Part shown: piece by piece, positions 45,890 to 55,394 of the stretch
Numbering within the stretch: the stretch's first letter is position 1
Layout of the letters: each line of letters starts with the position of its first letter
Notes under the pieces: generated by a model
Seen by the model: the letters and a program-made list of their open reading frames with translations, nothing else
Database searches by the model: none
What the model was told of the DNA's origin: nothing
Translations under genes and position numbers: made by a program
Origin: Pelagomonas calceolata
Lineage: Eukaryota; Sar; Pelagophyceae; Pelagomonadales; Pelagomonadaceae
NCBI GenBank assembly: GCA_918797485.1
Contig: CAKKNE010000006.1
Span: 3,162,001-3,226,000, forward strand
Reading direction: 5' to 3'
Length of the DNA stretch: 64,000 nucleotides

Positions 45890-47902
45890 ATGACTGAGAG
45901 CGCACCAGCCAACGCCAACGACAGCGGTGGCCGCGGACGCGGCCGTGGACGAGGAGGACGCGGGCGAGGCCGCGGCAAGGGCGGCAAGGGCAGGGGCGGC
46001 AGGGGCCGCGGCCGCGGCAAGGGCCGCGGCGGCGCCGACCAGGCCGCAGATGACGCGTCAGCGCTCCCGTACGGCGGCGACGTCCAGGCCGCGATGGCCG
46101 CGCAAGATAGGGACGCCGTCCGCGACCTGTTGAAGCACCAGGAGGCATCTAGACCTAAACCACAAAAGGACAAAAAGAAGAAGCCCCAACCCAAGAAGAA
46201 GAAGGACCGGTGGTGGCGGACGTCGACGGAAGTGGATCCTATTTCTCTAGAACCGTTGTCGGAGCTCGACTACCCGCCCTTCGAGCTCGGGCCCCACTTG
46301 TTCGACGGGCGGGTGCTGGCTTTTTACCTGGTCAGCACGGGCACGTTTCTCAACCCGATGTCGCGGGATGAACTGTCGATAGACGACTGCACGGCGCTCG
46401 ACGCGTATTTAGCACAAAATAACTTGGATCCTGCGAGAGTCGCCGACGCGTTGCGGCTCCAGAAGGCCTTGACCGTTGACACGGGTCGCGACGACTCAGC
46501 CGCGCAGCAGCAACAGCGCCAGGCGACGGCGGTGTTGCACGGCTTGTTCGGGTTCGCTAGGTATGGGGACTCGGCGACGCGGCCCGGGGCGCGTAGAACT
46601 GGCGGCGGCAATTTGCGGAGCGCCTACGACGAGGATGATAGAAGTTCGGGCGGCTTAATCGACGACGGAGACATTGGAGGCGACGAGAGCGACGAAGAGG
46701 AGGTCCTGCCGGAAGCGGCGTTCCCGACTTTATCTAGCGATGCGCCACGCGACATTGATCAAGGCGCGGGCTGGCGCCGCGCGGCCTCGTCGCAAGGGGG
46801 GGTATTGGCCGCCTCGGCGCTGACGACGGAGGACTTCCCGACGCTCGGGGGCGGGCCTACACGTCAATCAAGGCCCCAGGCCCCTGCTTATAGGAACGTG
46901 GTCCGGCCCTACGCCATCGACGCACACGAAGGGCACGTCAGGAGGGCGCCTCAAGTGCGCGACGAGCAGGTCGCGTTGCACGTGGCGCGGCCGCCGCAGA
47001 CGTACCAGGAGGCCTACCCCTCTCTCTCTGGCTCTGGGGGAAGCGCTCGTGCGCGCGTCGTGGCCGAGCAGTACCGCGCGCTCGCGCTCTCATCAAGACC
47101 GCAGCAACAACCTCAATCAGGATTGAGCAAGCGCGAGCGCGAGCGCGCGAGAAGGCGCGAGCGGGATAGAGAAAGGCGGCGCACGGAAGCGGCGGGCCTC
47201 GCGCCGCACCAGGGCGGCGGCAGCGTCGTCGCGCGCATCCGGGCCTGCGCCGGCGACGAGGCCCTCGCGCAGCTTCGGGAACGGTCGCTCGAATTTAGAA
47301 GAGGCGAGCTGTCCGCGGACGCGTTGTATGATTCGGCCAAGGCCCTGCTGCCTAGTGATCGGTTCCTGGAGCTGTTTGGGGGCCTCGTGAGCGTCATACC
47401 AGACGGCGACGCGCGCGCGGTCCTCGACGCGCTCCTCGACGAGCGCCACCCGGAACGGTCCGGCGCCGAAGTGGAGGCGCCGGCGCCTCCACCGCCCGGG
47501 CTATCGGCGCCGCCGCCCCCTCCCGCACGGCCGCCGCCCGCGGCTGCGCCGGCGCCGGCGCCACCACGGGCTTTGGCGCCGGGCGAGGCGCACTGGGCGG
47601 CGCCGCGGCCGCCGCCGCGCGCGCGCCAGCGGCCCGCGGCCGCGTCGGCGGCGGACTTCCCGACGCTGGGTTCGGGCGGCGCCGTGCCGCGCGCGGGCCC
47701 GGCGCTGCGCGGCTCTAGACCGCCACCGGGATTAGCCGCCGCGCTCGCGAAGGCCACGGGGCCGGCGCCCGGCCGCCGGGGACGCACGGGCATCGCGGTG
47801 GCGTCCCAGCGGCGCCGCGCGCCCGCGCAGCCGTCGCCGGCGCTCGCCGCGGCGGCCCAGGACTTCTCGGCGCCGCCGCCCGACCAGCGCGGGAAGAAGT
47901 AG
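45890..47902 (+). CDS. RGG-box protein with repeated FPTL motifs, Hel2/ZNF598-like tail
   Basis: 670 aa. N-terminal RG/RGG run (14-50) typical of RNA binders. A folded domain follows at about 115-185: DPISLEPLSELDYPPFELG...LAFYLVSTGTFLNPMSRDELSIDDC, a U-box/RING-like layout without clear zinc ligands. Downstream are four short motifs, AAFPTLSS, EDFPTLGGG, EAYPSLSG and ADFPTLGSG, and a basic coiled segment (SKRERERARRRERDRERRR). FPxLG motifs and a C-terminal helical module (LYDSAKALLPSDRFLELFGGLVSVIP) also occur in the ribosome-quality-control ligase Hel2/ZNF598, but its zinc fingers are missing. Likely an mRNA- or ribosome-associated factor; inference. Confidence 0.7.
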   Translation: MTESAPANANDSGGRGRGRGRGGRGRGRGKGGKGRGGRGRGRGKGRGGADQAADDASALPYGGDVQAAMAAQDRDAVRDLLKHQEASRPKPQKDKKKKPQPKKKKDRWWRTSTEVDPISLEPLSELDYPPFELGPHLFDGRVLAFYLVSTGTFLNPMSRDELSIDDCTALDAYLAQNNLDPARVADALRLQKALTVDTGRDDSAAQQQQRQATAVLHGLFGFARYGDSATRPGARRTGGGNLRSAYDEDDRSSGGLIDDGDIGGDESDEEEVLPEAAFPTLSSDAPRDIDQGAGWRRAASSQGGVLAASALTTEDFPTLGGGPTRQSRPQAPAYRNVVRPYAIDAHEGHVRRAPQVRDEQVALHVARPPQTYQEAYPSLSGSGGSARARVVAEQYRALALSSRPQQQPQSGLSKRERERARRRERDRERRRTEAAGLAPHQGGGSVVARIRACAGDEALAQLRERSLEFRRGELSADALYDSAKALLPSDRFLELFGGLVSVIPDGDARAVLDALLDERHPERSGAEVEAPAPPPPGLSAPPPPPARPPPAAAPAPAPPRALAPGEAHWAAPRPPPRARQRPAAASAADFPTLGSGGAVPRAGPALRGSRPPPGLAAALAKATGPAPGRRGRTGIAVASQRRRAPAQPSPALAAAAQDFSAPPPDQRGKK

Positions 47903-48000
47903 CCCGCTTGCCGCACTTGTGGCGCCGCCTCCTCCTCCTGGCCAGCGCGGGAAGAAGTAGCCGCGCCGTGCGCCCGCTTGCCGCACTTCTCGGCGCCGAA
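47880..48000. repeat. Partial duplication of the RGG/FPTL gene end
   Basis: The last codons and stop (CCAGCGCGGGAAGAAGTAG) recur 62 bp downstream at about 47941-47959, followed in both by CCGCTTGCCGCACTT. A short unequal duplication of the 3' end. Confidence 0.8.
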
Positions 48001-48090
48001 GTATAATGTTGTTGATAACTCACTGCCAGTGCGCCGCGGCCGCCGCTAGCTACTGGCAACACGCCATCGCCGCGATCCATTATCAGACAA

Positions 48091-48711
48091 TTAGGTTATG
48101 AACGCGACCCCGGCGGCGCACTCGTCCCTGTGCCCCGCGAGCCAGTGCGCCTTGCGGCACGCGTCCCCGCAGTAGCGCGGCCCGCCGCAGCCGTCGCAGC
48201 GCTCTAACGGTTTGTCCTCTGGCCGCTGGCCGCAGCTGTCGCAGACGCGGCCGCGCTCGGCGCGCGCCGCGGTGGCCCTCCGAGCCCGCTCCTTCAGGGC
48301 CGCGAGCTCGGCCTTGCGCCAGGCGAGGTCGGCCTCCTTCCGCAAAATTTGCGAGCGCAGCTCCATCTCTTCCGCCCGATCCTCGACGAGCGCGACGACG
48401 CGGCCTCGTACCGCTTCGGGCAGGCGCGCGACGGCCAGCCGGATCTCCTTTACTTTTTCGGCGACGATGGCGCCACCGTAGCCCGCGTCCCGGAGCCGCT
48501 CGAGGGCCCGGAACTCGCTCGCCACACGCGCCACCGCCACGGCGGCGTCATCTGGCGGCGGGAGGGTCGCCGGACTATTTCTCCCGGAGCTCGATTGCGG
48601 CGGGAGGGTCGCCGGACTATTTCTCCCGGAGTTTGATTGCGGCGGCGGTACGGAGGGCGGTGGTGGAGGGGTATTTGCTGCCGGGGCGGCCCGGGCCGTC
48701 CAGTTGTTCAT
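48091..48711 (-). CDS. MYND zinc-finger protein, second gene of an overlapping pair
   Basis: 206 aa. A Pro/Ser-rich start with two [11 protein letters not shown] repeats, a long charged helix (about 65-150, [28 protein letters not shown]) and a C-terminal zinc-binding MYND finger: [42 protein letters not shown] with all ligands. Its ATG overlaps the NOP10 stop as ATGA; the open frame upstream has no other ATG and the next internal Met is far inside, so this start is required. It is unrelated to NOP10. Confidence 0.85.
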   Translation of the reverse strand: MNNWTARAAPAANTPPPPPSVPPPQSNSGRNSPATLPPQSSSGRNSPATLPPPDDAAVAVARVASEFRALERLRDAGYGGAIVAEKVKEIRLAVARLPEAVRGRVVALVEDRAEEMELRSQILRKEADLAWRKAELAALKERARRATAARAERGRVCDSCGQRPEDKPLERCDGCGGPRYCGDACRKAHWLAGHRDECAAGVAFIT

Positions 48712-48905
48712 AGCGCATCGCGTTCTTTTTGCGTGGGCAGTAGCCCAAACCGCTTCTTGCACGCGAGGCGCTGCGCGCTGAACTTGTCGTCCGGCGAGAA
48801 GCGCGCGGGGTGCGCGCTGAGGGTGGGTTGCTCTTCCTCGCCGTGGGACTTTTTGAGGGTGTAGACGCGCTCGCCCTTCTCGTTGAGGTAGTACATGAGG
48901 TGCAT
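48708..48905 (-). CDS. NOP10: NOP10, H/ACA snoRNP subunit
   Basis: 65 aa, full family length. NOP10 binds the pseudouridine synthase (Cbf5/dyskerin) in H/ACA snoRNPs in the nucleolus and is needed for rRNA pseudouridylation. The sequence is close to all eukaryotic orthologues: [35 protein letters not shown] and [10 protein letters not shown]. The start is fixed by the invariant MHLMYYL. The stop overlaps the next gene's start (ATGA at 48708-48711). Confidence 0.97.
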   Translation of the reverse strand: MHLMYYLNEKGERVYTLKKSHGEEEQPTLSAHPARFSPDDKFSAQRLACKKRFGLLPTQKERDAL

Positions 48906-49314
48906 GGTTGTCGGGGGAGCTGCGGCGCTCGTCAGGCGAACCTGTGATGAGTTAGGCTGGCGCTGCGGCGAGTGTCGATTTTGAGTGGAGGGCAAGGAGC
49001 TAGCGGCTGTGAGGCACTAGGCAAGGCAAAACAGCAGGAGGGAGGGCGTTTCCAATTCCCGAGACGCGTCTCGTCCCCGCCGGAAGGATCGGCGCGCATT
49101 TGGATCCAAAATCAGCGGCTGTCACTTTACCAAAAGCCAAGTGCTTATCACTTCCTGTTGCTGCCGGTTGAAGCTGCGTGCCCGCCTAGCAGCCAGGAGC
49201 AGGCGCGGCGGAAAGCCGTAACGACGCGCGCTGCAGCGCGCTTGTGTGTAACCGTTCTCCGGATTCCCCGCTGCTCCTGATTTTCCCAATCTTAGTGACT
49301 AGCGCTGCTGCGCC
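48906..49314. promoter_or_regulatory. Divergent promoter region
   Basis: Between NOP10 and the SpoVS-like gene; contains one recurring motif copy at 48999-49020. This is the only apparent promoter for the NOP10-MYND pair. Confidence 0.45.
48999..49020 (+). promoter_or_regulatory. Degenerate copy of the recurring motif
   Basis: GCTAGCGGCTGTGAGGCACTAG, with four differences in the right half. It lies 94 bp from the NOP10 start codon and about 295 bp before the SpoVS-like start codon. Confidence 0.5.
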
Positions 49315-50136
49315 ATGGCCGAGCACCTGCAGGTGGCGGATGCTGACACGGCAGCATTACAAGCGCGGCTCGACGCGCTGGAGAGCGAGACGCACTCGCT
49401 GCGCGAGGTCCTCACGGAGCGGCTCAAGCGCGACTCCTTGGACGAGGCCCTGCCGACGGGGCGCGGGCAGCGGCGGTCGCGCGACAAGCCGCGAGGTTCG
49501 AGAAGTTCCCGCGGCTCGTTTGAGCGAAGATCGCGGTCGCCGGAGCCGCCGTCGGGCGGCCGGTTCCGGTGGGTCCGCGGCGACGACGACGCCAAGAGTT
49601 TGGCGCGACTCGTGGTCGGCGCCGCGATGCCCGACGCCGTCGTCGGCTTCCCCGTGGACCTGCACGCGAAGTACGAGGCGAACGTGAATACGGCGCTGAA
49701 GGGCGTCGCGATCGCGGCGCGGCGCTGCCTCGAGGACCGCGACTTACATTTAGCCTGCGCGCCGCGGTTCCGGGACAACCGCAACGAGCTCACGGCGAGC
49801 GTCTACCCTCTTCTGGAACGACCTCCCGACCCGGACGCGCCCGACGTCGAGGTCCTGACCGTCGCGCGCGCGACGGACTACCGCGTCCTTGCGGGTGCGG
49901 TCGCGAAGCGCGCGCGCGACGGGCAAACTTCTCGGTTAAGAGCCATCGGCGCCGCCGCCGTGTTTACCGCTGCTAGAGCGGTCGCGACGGCGCGCGAGTA
50001 CCTGGCCGACGACGCGACGCGCTCGTCGGTGGCCTGCGTGCCGCGCTTCGCAACCGTACAGTTCGACGGCCGCGCGGAAGAGACGACGATCCTCGAGGTC
50101 GTCGTCTTCCGCGTCGCCGTCGACTCCGACGACTAG
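49315..50136 (+). CDS. Protein with two SpoVS/Alba-like domains
   Basis: 273 aa. A short coiled coil (residues 8-40) and an Arg/Ser-rich linker precede two domains of the bacterial SpoVS type. Domain 2 (about 185-272) is clear: VARATDYRVLAGAVAKRARDGQTSRLRAIGAAAVFTAARAVATAREYLADD...VACVPRF, matching SpoVS with its RAIGAxAVxxAxxAVAxAR core. Domain 1 (about 92-175) is a diverged copy (KYEANVNTALKGVAIAARRCL). SpoVS is an Alba-fold, probably nucleic-acid-binding protein of sporulating bacteria; its job in algae is unknown. The basic linker fits nucleic-acid binding. Confidence 0.8.
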   Translation: MAEHLQVADADTAALQARLDALESETHSLREVLTERLKRDSLDEALPTGRGQRRSRDKPRGSRSSRGSFERRSRSPEPPSGGRFRWVRGDDDAKSLARLVVGAAMPDAVVGFPVDLHAKYEANVNTALKGVAIAARRCLEDRDLHLACAPRFRDNRNELTASVYPLLERPPDPDAPDVEVLTVARATDYRVLAGAVAKRARDGQTSRLRAIGAAAVFTAARAVATAREYLADDATRSSVACVPRFATVQFDGRAEETTILEVVVFRVAVDSDD

Positions 50137-50150
50137 CTCGAGCCGGTCCG

Positions 50151-50196
50151 CCGCGGGACTGCCCCCCTCTGACGGGGGGGCAGTCTAACCCCGCGG
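50151..50196 (+). terminator. Strong hairpin downstream of the SpoVS-like gene
   Basis: CCGCGG, CTGCCCCCC, a short TCTGA loop, then GGGGGGCAG and CCGCGG: two stacked stems starting 15 bp after the stop codon. It should form in the 3' UTR and could influence mRNA 3'-end formation or stability. Function is inference. Confidence 0.55.
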
Positions 50197-50780
50197 CGCG
50201 GCGCTCACCCTACTGCCGGCGTCTCTCGACGAGGCGCCGCTCCTCACTGCTGCCACGGCCCCGTCACACGACGGGGTCCCTCGCTCACTGACTACTTTCC
50301 GGGCCCCGTCGCTACGGCGCGGCCCGACGACCACTCTCACGACGAATTCCACTTCCACTACTCCGTTCGGCGATCGACGTTTTGTCCAACACAGATTGGG
50401 GCAACCTCGATTCTAATTAAGAACTGCCTTGCTTGACTTGATTAGTGTCCCGCCACGTCCGAACCCTTGGATGAAGATTGCGGCGAGTACACGTGTGCCG
50501 CGAGTAAATGGCTTGTGTGTGTGTCTATCGACTGCGAACTCCTTATGAGCGCTGGGGGGAGAGAGGAAACGACACGCGGGGTAAGTAAGAGGACGATGTG
50601 GGGGTAACAGTGCAGGGGGAACATGACGGCCTCGAAGAAGAAGACCGTTCGGACCCGGAGGGGCGTGGAGCCCACGGGCCGGCCCGCCCGACGTGAGGTC
50701 GAGCAGGGAAGAAGAGCACGAACGAACTCGCCCAGGACGTTCGCGCAGAGAGCTGGTCGGCCGCGCTCGCGGGCTGCGCA

Positions 50781-50930
50781 GATCGTTCTGCGCTCTGCGA
50801 TTTTTTTGATTCGCAAAGGGCCTTTGCGCCCCCCGGCCGGGTCCGCGGCCCCCGCGCGGCCCGGGAGGGCTCGGGGGCCTTGGGGGAGGCAATACTACGG
50901 AATTCCTACTCGCTGGAGGCGTCGGGGACC
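50781..50930 (+). repeat. Dispersed repeat, copy 1 of 2
   Basis: The first 38 bases (from GATCGTTCTGCGCTCTGCGA through GATTCGCAAAG) are identical to 53588-53625. The next 100 bp stay similar (GCCCCCCG(G/A)CCGGGTCCGC, GGGAGGGCTCGGGGGCCTT). Confidence 0.9.
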
Positions 50931-52994
50931 CCTTGCGCGGCACGACGCCGCCGCGGGCCGTCGCCTACAACCGCCTCAAGCGAAGCGAATGCGCGGCCAA
51001 AACCAACAACATATCATTAGCGGACAAGAAAGCAGCAGTACACGACCCGCGACGACGCGGCAGCGACGACGTTGCGGGCGACGCACACGTGCTCGACGAG
51101 GGCCGCTTCGGCGAACCCAGCCCGTCGCCACTTCACGGTTTCGAGGACCGAGACGCGGACCTTCTCGATCCTTTTGTACGTCGTAGCGACCGTTGAACTA
51201 AAAACGAATCCAACGGACCGGTTAACTGCTCCGAAAAGCATGACCCCCGGGCCCTCGAGCGGCACAAGTCGCGGAGCCAGACGCCGCCCACGAGAAGCTT
51301 CTTCGCCGACATAGCGTAGGGGTGGGATCACGAGCGCGCCCAAGCGCGCGCGAACTGGCGCAGTGCACCGCTCTAATGGAGCGAGTGACCATCCGACATA
51401 TCACGCCCTCCGCGCCCAGTCCTCCCCCGCCGGCACGGCGGCCACTGGTGCCACGCATCACGACCGCCGCGCAAGATAAACGATTGCGTACGTCGTCGGC
51501 GCCGCGCTCGTGCCGCCGGCGCTCCGCACTGCTACCGGCATCCCGTCGTGGAGGGCGGCCACCGTGCAAGCAACATGGGCGCCTCGTTTCGCCGTCGCCG
51601 CGGCCCGCGGCATCATCTAGGACATCGCCGTCCATTCTCTACGCCTCGACGGCGCACCGAGGAGTAGCTGTGACCTCCCGCCGTCGCGCAACAGCGCCGC
51701 CCATGCGCGTGGCCGAAGTTTCGTCGCCCGCGTTAGTAACGAGAGGCCGTCCTGTCCGGCTGTCTATCGCTCGTCTACTCGTGCCGCCAGGCCCGCGGCA
51801 GGGCTGCAGTTGCAGCTCATACGTATGGTGCTGGTGCTGGTGCTGGTGCTGTGCCGGCCACTCACAGCAGTCGTTGCTGTGGCGAGCGAGGCTACGAGGG
51901 GGCTTGCAAACGAACGCTCTGAGAGCTTTGAACGTCCTCCTGTCAACAGTCCGACGTATGTCGCAGGCCAGCCTTCCCTGGCTGTGGGAGAGCACAAGCA
52001 GCCTCAAGAGCCCTCGAGCTCAACCGAGCCGCATTGATTACGAGACGCCCCCGCAGCGGTATCTCAGGATGACGCATTGATGCCATCAGGCGACAACGGC
52101 CGCTCTTTGACCGGTGCCGCGCCACAAGCAAGGCATGGAGTGCCTCTGCAGCAGCACAACCTTCAGGGCGTGGCGTTACGTCGAACACGTCGCGTCGATG
52201 GCGTTAGGGTGGTCGGCCCGTCTCTGTTCGCGCTGTCCGAGCGCTGCGCACCGCAACGCTCCCCTCCGCGGCGGCGGCGGCGAGGTCGAGACCCGTGCTG
52301 CGGCTCTTAGGCGTCCCGGACCGCGGCACGGTGTCTCGACGTGCCGGTGCGCGAGCGGCTCGGAGCGGCGACGGAGCCGCACGCGACGCGGCGCCGGCGT
52401 CGTGGAGGCGCTGGAGCCTCTACGGTGTCTCGGGGGCCCGCCAGCCCTGTGGTCCCGTCGATCGGCCTACGGCGAAGGACGGCGGTGAAACGGGTAAGGC
52501 AGTGTGTGGGCCGAGGCCCGGCACGCCCGTCGACGCGGCGGCGGACCTGGATGTGATATGATGCCTGGCGGTCTCCTAGTGACGGACCGGCTCGAGCGCG
52601 GCTTTCTCTGAATCTGGTCACAACGATTGCTTATGTAGGGATTGGACCGAGGTCGAGGAGTAGAAAGTCAGAACCCGCTTGGACGAGCTATCGAAGAGGT
52701 GCTGCCGCGGCAACGGTTGCGCGGCCGTCCAGCTGTCCCAGGCGCGGGCGAGGCGTAGCCTACGGCTCGTGGCACGGTGCTTCCGGACGGCTCGAGGCCC
52801 GGCGGGACGTCGTCGATGCCGTCGACGCGGACGAGCCACTGGTGAGATGCTCACCCCGGGGGGGCGGGGGGGCCAAGCTAACATTGTTCGAGCGAGTGCT
52901 CTCCTTATGAGTCCCGGGGAGGTCGTGAGTTTAGGGAGGGCTCTGTGAATACACTTTCAGGGCGCCGTCATGTACCACCACGGGTGCTCGTCGT

Positions 52995-53190
52995 CCTAGC
53001 GCGGACCGTCGGCTCCGGTTCCGTCGAGTGTGTATGAAAACTGAGCTGGAGTTGATATAATGTCCCATTTGGACGGGAGATGGCGGCGTCAATCGCTGGT
53101 GTACTTTGGCAAGGTATAAGACTCATCAGCGAATGTCGCAGCGGGCGGTGTTCCGGGAGGCAATGAGGGTATCTTCCCGGAGGCGTAGAT
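52995..53190 (-). repeat. Dispersed repeat, copy 2 (inverted partner of 37757-37957)
   Basis: Reverse-complement partner of the repeat in the 37-39 kb gene-poor region, about 15 kb away. Both copies lie in non-coding DNA. Confidence 0.85.
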
Positions 53191-53587
53191 GCAAATCTGA
53201 AGATCTGCAGTCATTTACTTATCGCAGTACTCGATGATTTCAAGTTCTCGAAATAATTGCACCTGCGCGGACGTACCCTTCTGATTCGGAAGCTCGGCCG
53301 GTCGGATGCGACGAACGATGTCAGAGACGGCTCCTCGCACACCAAAAATCGCGTCGGAGTCAATGATTTCGTACTGAACTGCCGGCGCTGCTCCGCGAGC
53401 CGCGAGCTGGCCTGGAGTGAGCCCGAGTTTCCGGCGCGGCGCGAGCGGTACCTGGGCCTCTCAGGCGCAGCTGCGCCGTCCGGGCAGGTCGCCGAGGCTC
53501 GTCATAGAGTCAACTGGGCGTGTTGGTCTGGTCTGCAGCGGCTCCGGCCGTCTGCACCGCGCTGGCGCCGTGGATGGCCACCGCCCA

Positions 53588-53750
53588 GATCGTTCTGCGC
53601 TCTGCGATTTTTTTGATTCGCAAAGTGAAATTACGCCCCCCGACCGGGTCCGCGGCGCGCCCGCGCAGCAGGAGGGCTCGGGGGCCTTAGGGGGACGGGT
53701 CCTAGCGGGTTTCTACTTTCTGGGGACGCCTGATACCCGTCACAAGGCCG
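53588..53750 (+). repeat. Dispersed repeat, copy 2 of 2, running into a second repeat
   Basis: Partner of 50781-50930. Its last part, about 53693-53745 (TTTCTACTTTCTGGGGACGC then CTGATACCCGTCAC), recurs at about 53985-54042 with few changes, so repeats are nested or tandem here. Confidence 0.85.
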
Positions 53751-54122
53751 ACGCCGGCGCGGACGGGCGGCCCGGCCTCTGCGCCCGGCGGGCGAGTCCG
53801 CGGCGCGGGCGCGGCGCGGGCGCGGCGCGGGAGGCCTCCTGAGACTTGGGAGAGAGATTTCTACGGAGTTACTAGTCGCTAGAGGCCCATTGCCCACCAG
53901 CTTCGGAATTCGACGTTCGGGTTTTTCGCCCTTTTGCCGGGTTCTGGCGAGCCCCATATCAATACCGAACGTTCTAGGACATCATGGGACGGCTCCTGGC
54001 GGGTTCCTACTTTCTGGGGACGCCTGACACCCGTCACGAGGCGGCCGCGGGCCCGAACGGTAGACGACGCTAAATGTACCTTTACCAAAGAAAGAAAGAG
54101 CACGCTTCTTAATATTCACAAG

Positions 54123-55145
54123 TCACCCGTAGATGTCGTCGTCGTCGTCGGCGCCGCCGCCGTCGCCGTCGAGGTGCGCCCAGGGATTCTCCGCGGGCGG
54201 CGGCGGCCGCGCGGGGTTCGGCCGCGGCGGCGCGACGCCGCCGCGGAGCACGTCGAACATGTCCGGTACGCCGCCTTGACCGCCCATGAGTTGGGCCATC
54301 AGCTGCGGGTCGAAGGGCATGGGCCCGGGCAGCGGCAGGTCCGGCACCGGTTGTGGTTGCGGCGCCGCCCAGGGGTTCGGCAGCGGCGCGTCCGGGTCCG
54401 CATTCACAGAAGGCGCACTCGCACCGCCGCTCGACACGGCCATGCCCTCGAAGCCCTCCATGAGCGGTTCCTGGACCTCGGAGTACATCCTCCTTAAGGC
54501 ATTAAACCCTTCTGGGTGGTTTTCTAATTGAGATAAAGCCAGATCCTGGTGGCGCATGGCTTCTCTAGCTCGTGCTGGATTCCTGGCGACCTCGACGGCC
54601 TCCCTGAGCAAGTTGGGATCCTGCAAGGCATGCCGCAGCTGCGGATTCGCGTCCATTGCCCTCCTGAGTTGGGGATTGGCGTTGACCATCTGTCTGAGTA
54701 AATTCGGGTCATCTAACAAACTTCTAGTGAACGGGCTATCGAGGATCCTCGCGGTGAGCTCGGGGTCGCTCATCAGACGTCTCTGTAACGATGCCGGGTC
54801 ACTTGGTAATTGCATGCCGTGCAAACCACCTGCTAATAGACCATTCGCGGCCAACTGCGGTTGTTGCGGAGGCGCTTGCGGCTGTCGCGGCGGCGCCCTC
54901 AGTAAGTGTATGGTACACTGGTCGGTGACGTCGTACTCCGTTAAGAGGTCACCATCTTGTAAGGCCCTACCTTTATAGATGAGGCGCTGCTCCGCCGCCG
55001 GCACGTCCGCCGGCGTCTCACATTTTTCTTTGAACTCGAGTACTGACGCGGCCCTCGACACTACGAGCTGGAAATGCTTGCCCGTCGACGTCTTCACGAC
55101 GAGGGTCATGTCGACGCCCGGGGTTGTGGCGGTCATCGTTGCCAT
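54123..55145 (-). CDS. Ubiquilin/Dsk2-like protein lacking a UBA domain
   Basis: 340 aa from the first ATG. An N-terminal ubiquitin-like domain (about 10-80: MTLVVKTSTGKHFQLVVSRAASVLEFKEKC...QRLIYKGRALQDGDLLTEYDVTDQCTIHLL) is followed by STI1-type repeats (LMSDPELTARILDSPFTRSLLDDPNLLRQMVNANPQLRRAMDANPQLRHALQDPNLLREA), the client-binding part. The C-terminus (Pro-rich, ending in an acidic DDDDD run) has no UBA, which usually binds ubiquitin chains. Ubiquilins shuttle clients to the proteasome. Either the UBA is truly absent or a further exon was missed; the space to the next repeat region shows none. Confidence 0.88.
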   Translation of the reverse strand: MATMTATTPGVDMTLVVKTSTGKHFQLVVSRAASVLEFKEKCETPADVPAAEQRLIYKGRALQDGDLLTEYDVTDQCTIHLLRAPPRQPQAPPQQPQLAANGLLAGGLHGMQLPSDPASLQRRLMSDPELTARILDSPFTRSLLDDPNLLRQMVNANPQLRRAMDANPQLRHALQDPNLLREAVEVARNPARAREAMRHQDLALSQLENHPEGFNALRRMYSEVQEPLMEGFEGMAVSSGGASAPSVNADPDAPLPNPWAAPQPQPVPDLPLPGPMPFDPQLMAQLMGGQGGVPDMFDVLRGGVAPPRPNPARPPPPAENPWAHLDGDGGGADDDDDIYG

Positions 55146-55394
55146 CGTCTTTACGTCTGCGGCGACGGCGTGGGGTGCTTTTTGTTTGGAGGTCTCTGAG
55201 AGCTGATGGGTTTCAGAGAGACCGAGGGCCGTTGCGCGGCTCGCGGTCGACACGAGGCGCTGGCGGGTTCGCCCAGGCAAGCGGGAGAGAGCTCGCCTGA
55301 ACCGGTAGCGCCGGCGTTGGCTGCGTTTTTGGGCAGGAGCTGGAGCCCAGATTATTTTCTAGTGTGTTACTTCTGTTAGCTAAGTTTACCCTCA

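Larger units (their letters stand above)
50137..54122. other. 4-kb gene-poor, repeat-rich region
   Basis: Open frames of up to 252 codons occur here, but none has a recognisable domain or natural composition; all look like GC-driven chance frames. The region contains a strong hairpin (50151-50196), two copies of a repeat with an identical 38-bp core, a second short repeat pair, one arm of an inverted dispersed repeat, and a GGTGCT microsatellite near 51824-51852. It is probably decayed mobile DNA; no family can be named. Confidence 0.5.

Noticed and set aside
50413-53616. Open frames of 100-250 codons in the 50-54 kb interval
   Set aside because: None shows a domain, a signal peptide or natural codon pattern; frames are open on several strands at once, as expected from high GC.
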